From assembly GCA_031581145.1 (NCBI GenBank), contig JAVLBP010000030.1:1-11904 (forward strand): a stretch of 11,904 nt of DNA, given 5' to 3'. A model generated the notes under the pieces. The model did not search any database. It was not told where the DNA came from and was given only the letters and a program-made list of their open reading frames with translations. This DNA is from UBA8296 sp031581145 (GTDB lineage: Bacteria; Bacteroidota; Rhodothermia; Balneolales; Balneolaceae). Position 1 is the first letter of the stretch, and each line of letters begins with the position of its first letter. The position numbers and the translations under genes are program-made. Of the stretch, positions 1 to 6,571 are shown piece after piece.

Positions 1-586
1 TATCAAACGTCTCGGCTCGGTAGCCAGGATTTTCTACATCGGGGGAAAGGCTGAGGGTTCGGTTGGTGGGGCCAATCGCTCCAGCCACATAGCGTGGTTT
101 GTCAGGGTTTTGAGCCGTAATGGCATCGGCTGCCTCACGTGCAAGCTTCGCTGAGGCGACGTTGAGGTCGTAGGTCAGGCTTTCCAGCGCATAATCAGCT
201 TGCGAAATTGGATTGGCACTAAAGGTGTTGGTCTCAATAATGTCTGCACCCGCCGTCAGGAAATCGGTATGAATTTGACGAATAATCTCGGGCTGCGTCA
301 GGCTGAGGAGTTCGTTGTTGCCCTTGAGATCGTGATCGTGTGCTTTGGGGTCGAACGGCGCGGTAGTGGGTGTGGTTTTGGCTGTTGGTTTGGCGCTGGT
401 GGCCGCTGCAGTGCCGCTCATCGCTGTCGCGCTGTGCTTTGATCCAGCCCCACGGTAATCCTCTTCCGTGAGTTGATATTGCTGAATCATGGTGCCCATT
501 GCGCCGTCAATGACGAGAATGCGCTGTTGAAGGGCTTGAGCTATCGGATGGTCGTCGAGACGACCGTCGAAGTCTTGGACTGACAA
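1..586 (-). CDS. metH: Cobalamin-dependent methionine synthase, N-terminal part (runs off the window at base 1)
   Basis: MetH transfers the methyl group of 5-methyl-tetrahydrofolate, through cobalamin, to homocysteine, giving methionine in the cytoplasm. The 195 visible residues are the start of the homocysteine-binding barrel. They carry ILVIDGAMGTMIQ (about residues 23-35), DLKGNNELL (86-94), ADIIETNTF (114-122) and AGAIGPTNRTLSLSPDV (168-184), all closely matching my memory of E. coli MetH. No suitable ATG precedes the conserved core. I chose TTG at 586-584 because it gives 22 residues before ILVIDG, close to the family's usual N-terminus; the frame stays open further upstream to a stop. 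No Shine-Dalgarno sequence is visible. Between DYRG and DLKGNN lies an Ala/Thr/Lys-rich stretch (about residues 47-85) roughly 30 residues longer than in E. coli. The gene diverges from metF, its methyl-donor partner. The family is certain; the start codon is a choice. Confidence 0.93.
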   Translation of the reverse strand, partial: MSVQDFDGRLDDHPIAQALQQRILVIDGAMGTMIQQYQLTEEDYRGAGSKHSATAMSGTAAATSAKPTAKTTPTTAPFDPKAHDHDLKGNNELLSLTQPEIIRQIHTDFLTAGADIIETNTFSANPISQADYALESLTYDLNVASAKLAREAADAITAQNPDKPRYVAGAIGPTNRTLSLSPDVENPGYRAETFD

Positions 587-844
587 GGCTGTGTGTTGTT
601 TTGTTTTGCAGAAAATCGTGTGGTTTTGGTCGGTCTTGATTGCTTTCGTTGCAAGATCTATGCCAAAATCATGGATTTTCTAAGGTTCTTAACGTCGATA
701 ATTTTAAAATAAGCAGAATTTGGATGCAGTGGGTGTTTTTTTGGTGTTGTTTTCAGCATGACGCATTGTGCACGCAATGGCATACCACCTCGTGCGAATG
801 GCAGACCGCCCACCACACACATTGCAACTCAAAATCGCTATCTT

Positions 845-889
845 TAAACCAGTATTATTTGTAGAGGGGTGCAAAATATTACTGGTTTA
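845..889. repeat. Perfect 10-bp inverted repeat with 25-nt loop
   Basis: TAAACCAGTA (845-854) is matched exactly by TACTGGTTTA (880-889). The 25-nt loop contains GTAGAGGGGTGC. As RNA it could fold into a hairpin in either direction; as DNA it could be a two-site operator. There is no U-run after either arm, so an intrinsic terminator is unlikely. It lies in the control region between metH and metF, which suggests a regulatory role, but this is inference. Confidence 0.6.
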
Positions 890-906
890 GAAGTAGGGTC
901 TGAACG

Positions 907-954
907 TATCGATGTGTGACTAGCGTTTCGAATCTATACGTGACTTGCGTTTTC
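907..954. repeat. Imperfect 24-bp tandem duplication
   Basis: Positions 907-930 and 931-954 are adjacent 24-bp units that agree at 17 of 24 positions. The shared core is GTGACTAGCGTTTC (916-929) against GTGACTTGCGTTTT (940-953). The spacing is a little over two helical turns, so two copies of one regulator could bind on the same face. It may equally be a decaying duplication. Confidence 0.5.
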
Positions 955-1027
955 TACATGGACCGCAAGCGCTTCACATCCCAGGGTTCGACACTATATG
1001 CCGGCCCCACCAAACTAAGATGACCCA

Positions 1028-1113
1028 CCGACAAAACTGACAAAACCGACAAATTAGACTAACCCCACCGCAGCCACTAAACCAACCAAACCACCCGAAC
1101 CTTACCACCCGAA
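1028..1113 (+). repeat. C/A-rich metF leader with 9-bp tandem and 10-bp direct repeats
   Basis: Three 9-bp units run in tandem: CCGACAAAA (1028-1036), CTGACAAAA (1037-1045) and CCGACAAAT (1046-1054). Further on, ACCACCCGAA occurs twice, at 1090-1099 and 1104-1113, just before the metF start. The stretch is poor in G and probably unstructured as RNA. It has no Shine-Dalgarno sequence, so metF is probably translated from an open leader. Confidence 0.55.
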
Positions 1114-1120
1114 GCATCCC

Positions 1121-2068
1121 ATGAAAGTAACTGAGCACTACGACAAGGCTACCGAGCCTCTTATTTCCTTCGAAATTATCCCTCCCAAGCGGGGAACATC
1201 CGTCGCGCCCGTTTTTGAAGCTATCGACAAACTGATGACGGTCCATCCTCCGTTTATAGATGTAACCTATCATGCTGCCGAGGCCTCTTATGAGGAACTC
1301 CCAGACGGCACATTAAAAAAGAAAATCAACCGTAAGCGGCCGGGCACGATCGGCCTGTGTGCTGCCATTAAACATCGCTATGGGGTAGATCCGGTGCCTC
1401 ATCTCATTTGTGAAGGGTTTTCGAGAGAGGAGAGTGAGGATGCCTTGATCGAGCTTCATTATCTCGGTATCGATAACATCCTGGCGATTCGCGGGGATAG
1501 TGATCGAAGCGCTGGGATGACCTACCCCAATGGTACGACCAACGAGTACGCCATTGACCTCGTCAAGCAGGTGGATTCAATGAACAAAGGGCATTACCTC
1601 GAGACCATTGCCAATGCAGAACCCACAAACTTCTGCATTGGAATCTCTGGCTACCCTGAAAAACACTTTGAGGCACCCAACCTAGACTACGACATCCATT
1701 GGGTGAAGAAAAAGGTGGAGGCAGGGGCCGATTATATTGCCACGCAGATGTTCTTCGATAATGCCTCTTTTCATGCGTTTGTGGAAAAAGTGCGAGGGGC
1801 TGGCATTGATGTCCCTATTGTGCCGGGTCTCAAGGTGCTCACATCGCAGCGTCACCTTGTAAGTCTTCCCAAGAGTTTCCATCTCAACATTCCAACGGAG
1901 CTTTCGGAGCAGGTTTTAGCCGATCCTGAACACACGGCTGAGATTGGGCGTGAATGGTGTCTAAAACAATGTGAAGATCTGCTAAATCACGATATTCCAG
2001 GGATTCACTTTTATGTGATGGGTGACCCGTCGCCCGCGCTGGATGTGATTCAAAAAATTGGACGTTAA
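1121..2068 (+). CDS. metF: 5,10-methylenetetrahydrofolate reductase
   Basis: MetF reduces 5,10-methylene-tetrahydrofolate to 5-methyl-tetrahydrofolate with FAD, supplying the methyl donor for MetH, whose gene lies divergently upstream. The 315 residues span the full single TIM-barrel domain of bacterial MetF. Visible marks are SFEIIPPKRG at 16-25, with Glu18 at the position of the catalytic glutamate; IDVTYHA at 46-52; LAIRGDSD at 121-128, the flavin/folate-binding segment; CIGISGYPEKH at 172-182; TQMFFD at 208-213; and PIVPGLKVLTS at 232-242. It ends with FYVMGDPSPALDVI, typical of the family. The ATG fits the family's N-terminus but has no Shine-Dalgarno sequence; the leader is C/A-rich. 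fbp follows after 110 bp and may be cotranscribed. Identification is secure. Confidence 0.97.
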   Translation: MKVTEHYDKATEPLISFEIIPPKRGTSVAPVFEAIDKLMTVHPPFIDVTYHAAEASYEELPDGTLKKKINRKRPGTIGLCAAIKHRYGVDPVPHLICEGFSREESEDALIELHYLGIDNILAIRGDSDRSAGMTYPNGTTNEYAIDLVKQVDSMNKGHYLETIANAEPTNFCIGISGYPEKHFEAPNLDYDIHWVKKKVEAGADYIATQMFFDNASFHAFVEKVRGAGIDVPIVPGLKVLTSQRHLVSLPKSFHLNIPTELSEQVLADPEHTAEIGREWCLKQCEDLLNHDIPGIHFYVMGDPSPALDVIQKIGR

Positions 2069-2076
2069 CGTGAAAG

Positions 2077-2096
2077 AGCTCCGCTGACCCGGAGCG
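2077..2096 (+). other. Short GC hairpin after metF
   Basis: GCTCCG and CGGAGC are separated by CTGACC just downstream of the metF stop. The 6-bp stem could stabilise the metF transcript end. No T-run follows, so I do not call it an intrinsic terminator. Its 3' arm is also the first GGAGC copy of the repeat series that leads into fbp. Confidence 0.4.
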
Positions 2097-2174
2097 ATTA
2101 ACATAACGGAGCTAAGACAGCCCGGAGCTAAGACAGCTTGGAGCTGAGATAACGGAGCTAAAACAAAGGAGCTA
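2091..2174 (+). repeat. Tandem GGAGCTAA-type repeats (SD-like array) before fbp
   Basis: GGAGC recurs at 2091, 2108, 2124, 2140, 2154 and 2168, with spacings of 17, 16, 16, 14 and 14 bp. The best copies read GGAGCTAAGACAGC (2108 and 2124); later ones drift to GGAGCTGAGATAAC and GGAGCTAAAACAAA. The last copy forms AAAGGAG, seven bases before the fbp ATG, so it serves as that gene's Shine-Dalgarno sequence. The upstream copies resemble additional, unused SD sequences. Most other starts in this window have no SD, which makes the array stand out. Confidence 0.75.
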
Positions 2175-2178
2175 GCCC

Positions 2179-3174
2179 ATGCCACCACGCATGACCACAC
2201 TCGGTGAGTTCATCATCGAGAAACAACAGGACTTTAAGTATTCCACAGGGGAGTTTTCCAGGCTTATTAACTCCATTCGTCTGGCCGCCAAAACGGTAAA
2301 TCATGAGGTAAACAAGGCAGGCTTGGTTGATATTCTCGGGCAAACGGGGACCAGCAATAGCTCAGGAGAGGAGCAACAAAAGCTTGATGCGTATGCCAAT
2401 GATGTCTTTAAAACGGCGCTCACCAATCGTGAAATCATATGTGGGATAGCCTCGGAAGAGGAGGAAGATTTCGTGTCGATATCGAATAAAAATGGAGATA
2501 ATCGCAACAAATATGTGGTGATGATTGACCCACTGGACGGCTCCTCCAACATCGACGTGAATGTGTCCATTGGTACCATTTTTTCAATTTACCGTCGGGT
2601 GACACCGGAAGGGACCCCGGCTCAACTCGAGGATTTTCTGCAAAAGGGGACTGAACAGGTGGCCGCGGGCTACATTTTGTATGGCACCTCGACGATTTTG
2701 GTCTATACAACAGGCCATGGGGTGAATGGCTTTACGCTCAATCCAGCGCTTGGGACGTTCTACTTGAGCCATCCCTCGATTCGCATTCCGGAGAAGGGCT
2801 CGATCTACTCCATTAACGAGGGTAATTATGCTCACTTTCCTCAGGCCATCAAAGACTATATCAAATATTGCCAAGAAATCGCGCAGGATCGTCCATATAC
2901 CAGTCGATACATTGGATCTTTGGTTTCGGATATTCACCGAAATATGCTCAAAGGAGGAGTCTATTTGTACCCCACCACTCACAGCCATCCCAGTGGAAAA
3001 CTGCGTTTGTTGTATGAGTGTAATCCCATGGCGTTCATTACAGAACAAGCGGGCGGAAAGGCGAGTACTGGCACTCAACGTGTGATGGAGGTGGAGCCAA
3101 CCGAACTTCATCAACGGGTGCCGTTTTACTGTGGACACTCGGCGATGGTAGAGAAAATCGAATCTTTTTTCTAA
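2179..3174 (+). CDS. fbp: Class I fructose-1,6-bisphosphatase
   Basis: The enzyme hydrolyses fructose 1,6-bisphosphate to fructose 6-phosphate, the committed step of gluconeogenesis, in the cytoplasm. The 331 residues match the usual length of class I enzymes. The metal- and substrate-binding motifs are intact: GIASEEEED at 89-97, IDPLDGSSNID at 116-126, YGTSTILVYTTGHGVNGFTLNP at about 168-189, YIGSLVSDIHR at 244-254, GGVYLYP at 259-265, and the C-terminal GKLRLLYECNPMAFITEQAGG at about 273-293. The ATG at 2179 follows AAAGGAG at seven bases, supplied by the last unit of a tandem repeat. The gene lies between metF and a TPP riboswitch that starts about ten bases after its stop. That leaves almost no room for a separate promoter, so the three plus-strand genes may share transcripts. 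Identification is secure. Confidence 0.97.
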   Translation: MPPRMTTLGEFIIEKQQDFKYSTGEFSRLINSIRLAAKTVNHEVNKAGLVDILGQTGTSNSSGEEQQKLDAYANDVFKTALTNREIICGIASEEEEDFVSISNKNGDNRNKYVVMIDPLDGSSNIDVNVSIGTIFSIYRRVTPEGTPAQLEDFLQKGTEQVAAGYILYGTSTILVYTTGHGVNGFTLNPALGTFYLSHPSIRIPEKGSIYSINEGNYAHFPQAIKDYIKYCQEIAQDRPYTSRYIGSLVSDIHRNMLKGGVYLYPTTHSHPSGKLRLLYECNPMAFITEQAGGKASTGTQRVMEVEPTELHQRVPFYCGHSAMVEKIESFF

Positions 3175-3184
3175 GTTTATGTGC

Positions 3185-3262
3185 GGTTAGGGGTGCCCAC
3201 ACGCGGTGGGCTGAGATTATACCCTACGAACCTGATCCGGATTATACCGGCGGAGGAAAACC
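3185..3262 (+). promoter_or_regulatory. TPP (thiamine pyrophosphate) riboswitch, THI-box
   Basis: The conserved THI-box parts are all present in order. They are GGGGTGCCC (3190-3198); a P3 stem GCCCAC/GTGGGC (3195-3200 with 3206-3211); CTGAGA (3211-3216); ATACCC closing P2 (3219-3224); GAACCTGATCCGGATTATAC (3228-3247), with the CCGG/CCGG stem; and GGCGGAGGA (3249-3257). P1 can form between GGTT (3185-3188) and AACC (3259-3262). The Shine-Dalgarno sequence GGAGG (3252-3256) lies inside the aptamer's last conserved segment, six bases before the receptor ATG. Ligand binding should therefore block ribosome access directly. No terminator hairpin is visible, so control is inferred to be translational, OFF with TPP. 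Confidence 0.96.
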
Positions 3263-5836
3263 ATGAAAGATCACACACGTGGGTGTGCGTTTCTGTGCGC
3301 CCTATTTTTACTACATAGCATAACGTCAAGCCAAGCTTTGGGTGCTCCTCAGGCGCAAGCTGCGGTCCTGGCGCAGGGTGCAGTCCAGGCGCAGGGTACT
3401 CAACAGACGCCAGCCAGTGCCCAACAGCAAGACGTCGACACCCTCATCACGCGACCTCTTGGAGAGGTTTTTGTGCGGGCAACCCGGGCGACATCCGAGC
3501 AACCCTTCACATTTGTTACGCTACAAAAAGCAACGATCCAAGCTCGAACGGATGTGCGGGATATTCCACAGCTTCTTAGCCTGACCCCCTCGGCGGTTGC
3601 GACCTCTGACGCAGGTCATGGAGTTGGCTATACGGGCATTCGAATTCGCGGAGTTGATCCCACACGCATTAATGTGACATTAAACGGTATTCCCATGAAT
3701 GATGCGGAATCGCAAGGGGTCTTTTGGGTGAATCTGCCCGATCTCGCCTCCTCAACGAGCTCTATTCAGGTGCAGCGGGGCGTTGGAACCTCCACCAATG
3801 GGGCTGGAGCGTTTGGCGCGACGGTGAATCTTCAGACAGGGGAGCATCCGGACGCGTCGATGGCTAGGATTCGCTCTAGTGTGGGCGCATATGGCACACG
3901 CTCCGTGGCTGGACAATTTGCTACGGGTCGTAGCGAGGCAGGCTGGAGTACAGAGGGGCGTTTTTCGACGATCCAAAGTGATGGATACATCGACCGAGCG
4001 TCATCCAAGCTGTTTTCTGGGTATGGCAGCCTCGCGAAGCAAACGGGTCGAGGGGTCATCAAGCTGGATTGGATGTCTGGCCGAGAAGAGACCTACCAAG
4101 CATGGAATGGGGTGCCAGAACCGATTGTAATGGGGGATGCTGCTGAGCTCGAGCGCTACATCACGGGATTATTTATCGGGCCAAACCAGGCAGAGCGACT
4201 ACGATCCTCACTAGGTCAACGGACCTACAATGAGTTTACGTATGAAAATCAGGTTGACCATTATGGTCAGGATCATCTGCAACTGCATGTCTCACACGGA
4301 TTTGATGCGCCCTGGGTGGTGAACGCGAGTCTCCATTATACCTTTGGGAAGGGGTATTATGAGGAGTTTGCGGCAGGGCAAGCATTGGAGGATTATGGGT
4401 TGAGTGCGGCTGGTGCTGGTATAGGGGATGGGACCGGCATGGGACCAGGTGGGTATACTGGCTCAAATGCGCATGTTGGCTCAGATGTGGGGCAATCGTT
4501 TAGCGACTTGACGCGCCGCCGCTGGCTCAAAAACCATTTCTTTGGTGGAGTTGTGACGCTGGATTGGTTGGGATCTGGATCCGGAGGGGGCGCCAGCACA
4601 ACGGCCACTGGAACGACAAACGCCACAACGGCCACTGGAACGACAAACGCCACAACGGCCAAGCCCCTACGTTCATCTCAAAACATCGACTTGACCTTTG
4701 GCGTCGCAACTCACCATTACCTAGGCGATCACTTTGGGCAAGTGTTATGGACCCAGCGCGAAGTCAGCACATCGTTGGCCAGTCCACACAATTATTATTT
4801 CAATGACGCAACCAAAACAGACGCCAACACATTTGCCAAGGTCACCTGGCAACCCGCCAGCGCATGGACACTCTATGGGGATGTTCAGGTGCGTTATGTG
4901 AGCCATACATTTCAGGGGAAGGCCCTTCGCGATGTCATTGGAGGCACAGGATCGGGGGCAACGGGCTCACCCACAGAGGTGATCAACCTGGAATCCACCG
5001 AAAACTTCACCTTTTTTAATCCCAAAGCCGGTGTCACGTGGCAGCCAAGCCCACGCACCAAGGTGTATGCTTCGTTTGCCGTGGCTTCCAAAGAACCGAG
5101 CCGCAATGATTTGGTGAATTCACCCGCCTCAGAGCGCCCCACACCGGAGCAACTTTTCAACACCGAGCTTGGCTTGGAGCGACAGCTGGATGCGTGGGGA
5201 ATCCAAGTCAATGGGTTTTGGATGCATTATCGGGATCAGTTGGTTCTTAACGGAGCCGTAAACGACGTTGGCGAATATGTCCGCGAGAATGTCCCCCTTA
5301 GTGACCGCTTGGGAGTGGAGCTCTCGGCCCAATGGCAACCCACGCAATCGTTCACATGGGACGTGTCGGCAACAGCAGCCAGCCATACCATTCGCGATTA
5401 TGTTGAATCACTCGATAATTATGACGTTGGAGGCGTGTCCACGGTCGAGCATGGGACCACGCCGATTGCATTCTCACCCGCTGGAATCGTGGCTCAACAA
5501 GTGCAATGGACATGGAAACATTGGACAACACTTGCGGAGACCAAATGGGTCTCGAGACAGTACCTCGATAATACGGGGACCGAAAGTCGCTCAATTGACC
5601 CCTATATCGTGACGAATCTTCAATTCACAGGCGACGCCTCCAGCGCTTCATGGACGCAACAGCTAGGCTTTGATGAGCTTAAGCTAACGGTTCGTATCGC
5701 TAACGTGTTCAATGAGTCCTATGTCGCGAATGGATACACGTTTGGGTTTATCGCCGGTGGGGAGGCTCAGTATTTCAACTATGTTTATCCCCAAGCCGAA
5801 CGCCATGTGATGACCACGATTCGAGTGGGATTTTAG
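3263..5836 (+). CDS. TonB-dependent outer-membrane receptor, probable thiamine (or precursor) importer
   Basis: The protein should form a 22-strand outer-membrane barrel closed by a plug, importing its ligand with energy from TonB. Residues 1-27 form a signal peptide. Residues 29-49 are Ala/Gln repeats, and the plug runs from about 68 to 192. Plug marks are GEVFVRATR (67-75), IRIRGVDPTRINVTLNGIP (126-144), MNDAESQGVFWVNLPDLASS (145-164) and QVQRGVGTSTNGAGAFGATV (169-188). The barrel ends in a C-terminal Phe (VGF), the usual assembly signal. The 857 residues are normal for the family, but the N-terminal carboxypeptidase-regulatory domain common in Bacteroidota receptors is missing. Low-complexity inserts lie near 384-412 (Gly-rich) and 437-467 (Thr/Gly/Asn). 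TPP-riboswitch-controlled receptors are known in Bacteroidota and are predicted thiamine transporters. The substrate is inferred from that control, not from the protein. Confidence 0.92.
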   Translation: MKDHTRGCAFLCALFLLHSITSSQALGAPQAQAAVLAQGAVQAQGTQQTPASAQQQDVDTLITRPLGEVFVRATRATSEQPFTFVTLQKATIQARTDVRDIPQLLSLTPSAVATSDAGHGVGYTGIRIRGVDPTRINVTLNGIPMNDAESQGVFWVNLPDLASSTSSIQVQRGVGTSTNGAGAFGATVNLQTGEHPDASMARIRSSVGAYGTRSVAGQFATGRSEAGWSTEGRFSTIQSDGYIDRASSKLFSGYGSLAKQTGRGVIKLDWMSGREETYQAWNGVPEPIVMGDAAELERYITGLFIGPNQAERLRSSLGQRTYNEFTYENQVDHYGQDHLQLHVSHGFDAPWVVNASLHYTFGKGYYEEFAAGQALEDYGLSAAGAGIGDGTGMGPGGYTGSNAHVGSDVGQSFSDLTRRRWLKNHFFGGVVTLDWLGSGSGGGASTTATGTTNATTATGTTNATTAKPLRSSQNIDLTFGVATHHYLGDHFGQVLWTQREVSTSLASPHNYYFNDATKTDANTFAKVTWQPASAWTLYGDVQVRYVSHTFQGKALRDVIGGTGSGATGSPTEVINLESTENFTFFNPKAGVTWQPSPRTKVYASFAVASKEPSRNDLVNSPASERPTPEQLFNTELGLERQLDAWGIQVNGFWMHYRDQLVLNGAVNDVGEYVRENVPLSDRLGVELSAQWQPTQSFTWDVSATAASHTIRDYVESLDNYDVGGVSTVEHGTTPIAFSPAGIVAQQVQWTWKHWTTLAETKWVSRQYLDNTGTESRSIDPYIVTNLQFTGDASSASWTQQLGFDELKLTVRIANVFNESYVANGYTFGFIAGGEAQYFNYVYPQAERHVMTTIRVGF
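3353..3406 (+). repeat. 18-bp in-gene tandem repeat (AQxxVx)
   Basis: Three consecutive 18-bp units, 3353-3370, 3371-3388 and 3389-3406, encode AQAAVL, AQGAVQ and AQGTQQ directly after the receptor's signal peptide. Units share GCGCA at their starts and drift toward the third copy. The encoded segment is probably a flexible periplasmic linker before the plug. Confidence 0.6.
4598..4660 (+). repeat. 27-bp minisatellite inside the receptor gene (2.33 copies)
   Basis: Two identical 27-bp units (4598-4624, 4625-4651) and a 9-bp partial third (4652-4660) encode TTATGTTNA twice followed by TTA, at residues 446-466. The unit length is a multiple of three, so gain or loss of a copy keeps the frame. 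The copies are exact, which points to recent duplication. In barrel context this is probably an extracellular loop. Confidence 0.85.
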
Positions 5837-5872
5837 ATACAAACGAAACATTCACCCCCAAACGCCCTCTTC

Positions 5873-6571
5873 TTAGGAGGACTTTAGCAGATGCTTAAAC
5901 TCCTTGCGGAACTTGGCTAGCTTCGGTGCAATCACAAAGGTACAATACGGCGCATTAGGATTGTTTTCGTAATAATCCTGATGATAGTTCTCGGCGGGAT
6001 AATACACTTCTAGGGGCGTGATTTCTGTCACAATCGGATCATCCCACAGTTTTTCGGCGGTAATATCTGCTGTCACCTTCTCCGCAATCTGTTTTTGCTC
6101 ATCATTGCCATAAAAAATAGCCGAGCGATACTGCGTCCCTACATCCGCTCCCTGTCGATTCAGCGTTGTCGGATCATGCGTGTGGTAAAACACGATAAGC
6201 ACCTCCTCGAAACTCATTACGCTGGGGTCATACTCTAAGCGCACCACCTCGGCGTGACCGGTTTGCCCCGTGACCACCTGTTTGTAGGTTGGATCTTCAA
6301 CGTGCCCACCTGTGTAGCCCGATTCAACGCTGACGGTTCCCTGCAGTTCTTCATAAATGGCTTCGACGCACCAAAAACATCCAGCTCCGAGAATGGCAAC
6401 TTCCGTGTCCAGGTTGGGATTTGAAGGGGTGCTGGCGCGAGGAGTTTCAGCTGTCATAACAGTGCTCTTTGATGTTGGGGTCATGGCAATGGCCACGGTT
6501 AGGGTGATCAGGGAGATAAGGGCTCCAAGACCAAGGGCAGTTCGTCGGGGATTTGCTTTAATTTGTTTCAT
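5873..6571 (-). CDS. msrA: Peptide-methionine (S)-S-oxide reductase, exported or membrane-anchored
   Basis: MsrA reduces the S-form of methionine sulfoxide in oxidised proteins. The catalytic motif GCFWC is at residues 64-68, with Cys65 as nucleophile. Also present are SGYTGGHVEDPTYKQV (84-99), TGHAEVVRLEYDP (104-116), the conserved FYHTHDPTTLNRQGADVGTQYRS (about 128-150), and ENYHQDYY (194-201). Cys210 is a candidate resolving cysteine. The core is preceded by about 55 extra residues: a basic start, a hydrophobic helix (about 13-30) and a Thr/Ser/Pro linker, so the enzyme should act in the periplasm, anchored or secreted. Its ATG lies six bases after the stop of the upstream MFS gene, suggesting one operon. 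The MFS end and msrA start share an 11-bp direct repeat. No Shine-Dalgarno sequence is visible. The gene converges on the receptor gene 36 bp away. Confidence 0.95.
   Translation of the reverse strand: MKQIKANPRRTALGLGALISLITLTVAIAMTPTSKSTVMTAETPRASTPSNPNLDTEVAILGAGCFWCVEAIYEELQGTVSVESGYTGGHVEDPTYKQVVTGQTGHAEVVRLEYDPSVMSFEEVLIVFYHTHDPTTLNRQGADVGTQYRSAIFYGNDEQKQIAEKVTADITAEKLWDDPIVTEITPLEVYYPAENYHQDYYENNPNAPYCTFVIAPKLAKFRKEFKHLLKSS

Larger units (their letters stand above)
587..1120. promoter_or_regulatory. metH/metF divergent intergenic region, rich in short repeats
   Basis: About 530 bp without a credible gene; the small open frames here resemble nothing and cross repeats. It must hold the promoters of both flanking genes. 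It contains a near-palindrome AAAATC-ATG-GATTTT (665-679), AT-rich ATTTTAAAAT (701-710), a partial dyad CATTG...CAATG (764-779), a long inverted repeat (845-889), a 24-bp imperfect tandem duplication (907-954), and a C/A-rich leader ahead of metF. A weak sigma70-like pair for metF is TTCACA (973-978), 16 bp, TATATG (995-1000). I do not recognise a SAM, SAH, cobalamin or tetrahydrofolate riboswitch in it. Confidence 0.5.

Noticed and set aside
640..864. 74-codon open frame in the metH/metF gap
   Set aside because: Composition is non-protein-like (many Cys, His, Trp), it runs into the inverted repeat, and it resembles no family.
975..1014. GGGTTCGA followed by CCGGCCCCACCA, resembling the 3' end of a tRNA or tmRNA
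   Set aside because: The T-arm cannot close because the bases after the TTCGA are not complementary to those before it, and no matching 5' acceptor strand is present upstream.
587..1120. Possible SAM, SAH or cobalamin riboswitch before metH or metF
   Set aside because: None of the conserved core motifs I know for those classes is present on either strand; only a plain inverted repeat is seen.
974..1273. Minus-strand 99-codon frame over the metF start
   Set aside because: It is antisense to metF and the C/A-rich leader, which produces the Gly/Trp/Phe-rich translation.
2091..2174. Repeat array as a small CRISPR
   Set aside because: Units are 14-17 bp, lack unique spacers, and no cas gene is nearby.
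2584..3138. Minus-strand 184-codon frame inside fbp
   Set aside because: It is antisense to a fully conserved enzyme and has no recognisable motif.
5837..5872. Bidirectional terminator between the receptor and msrA
   Set aside because: CCTC/GAGG gives only a 4-bp stem and there is no T-run on either strand.
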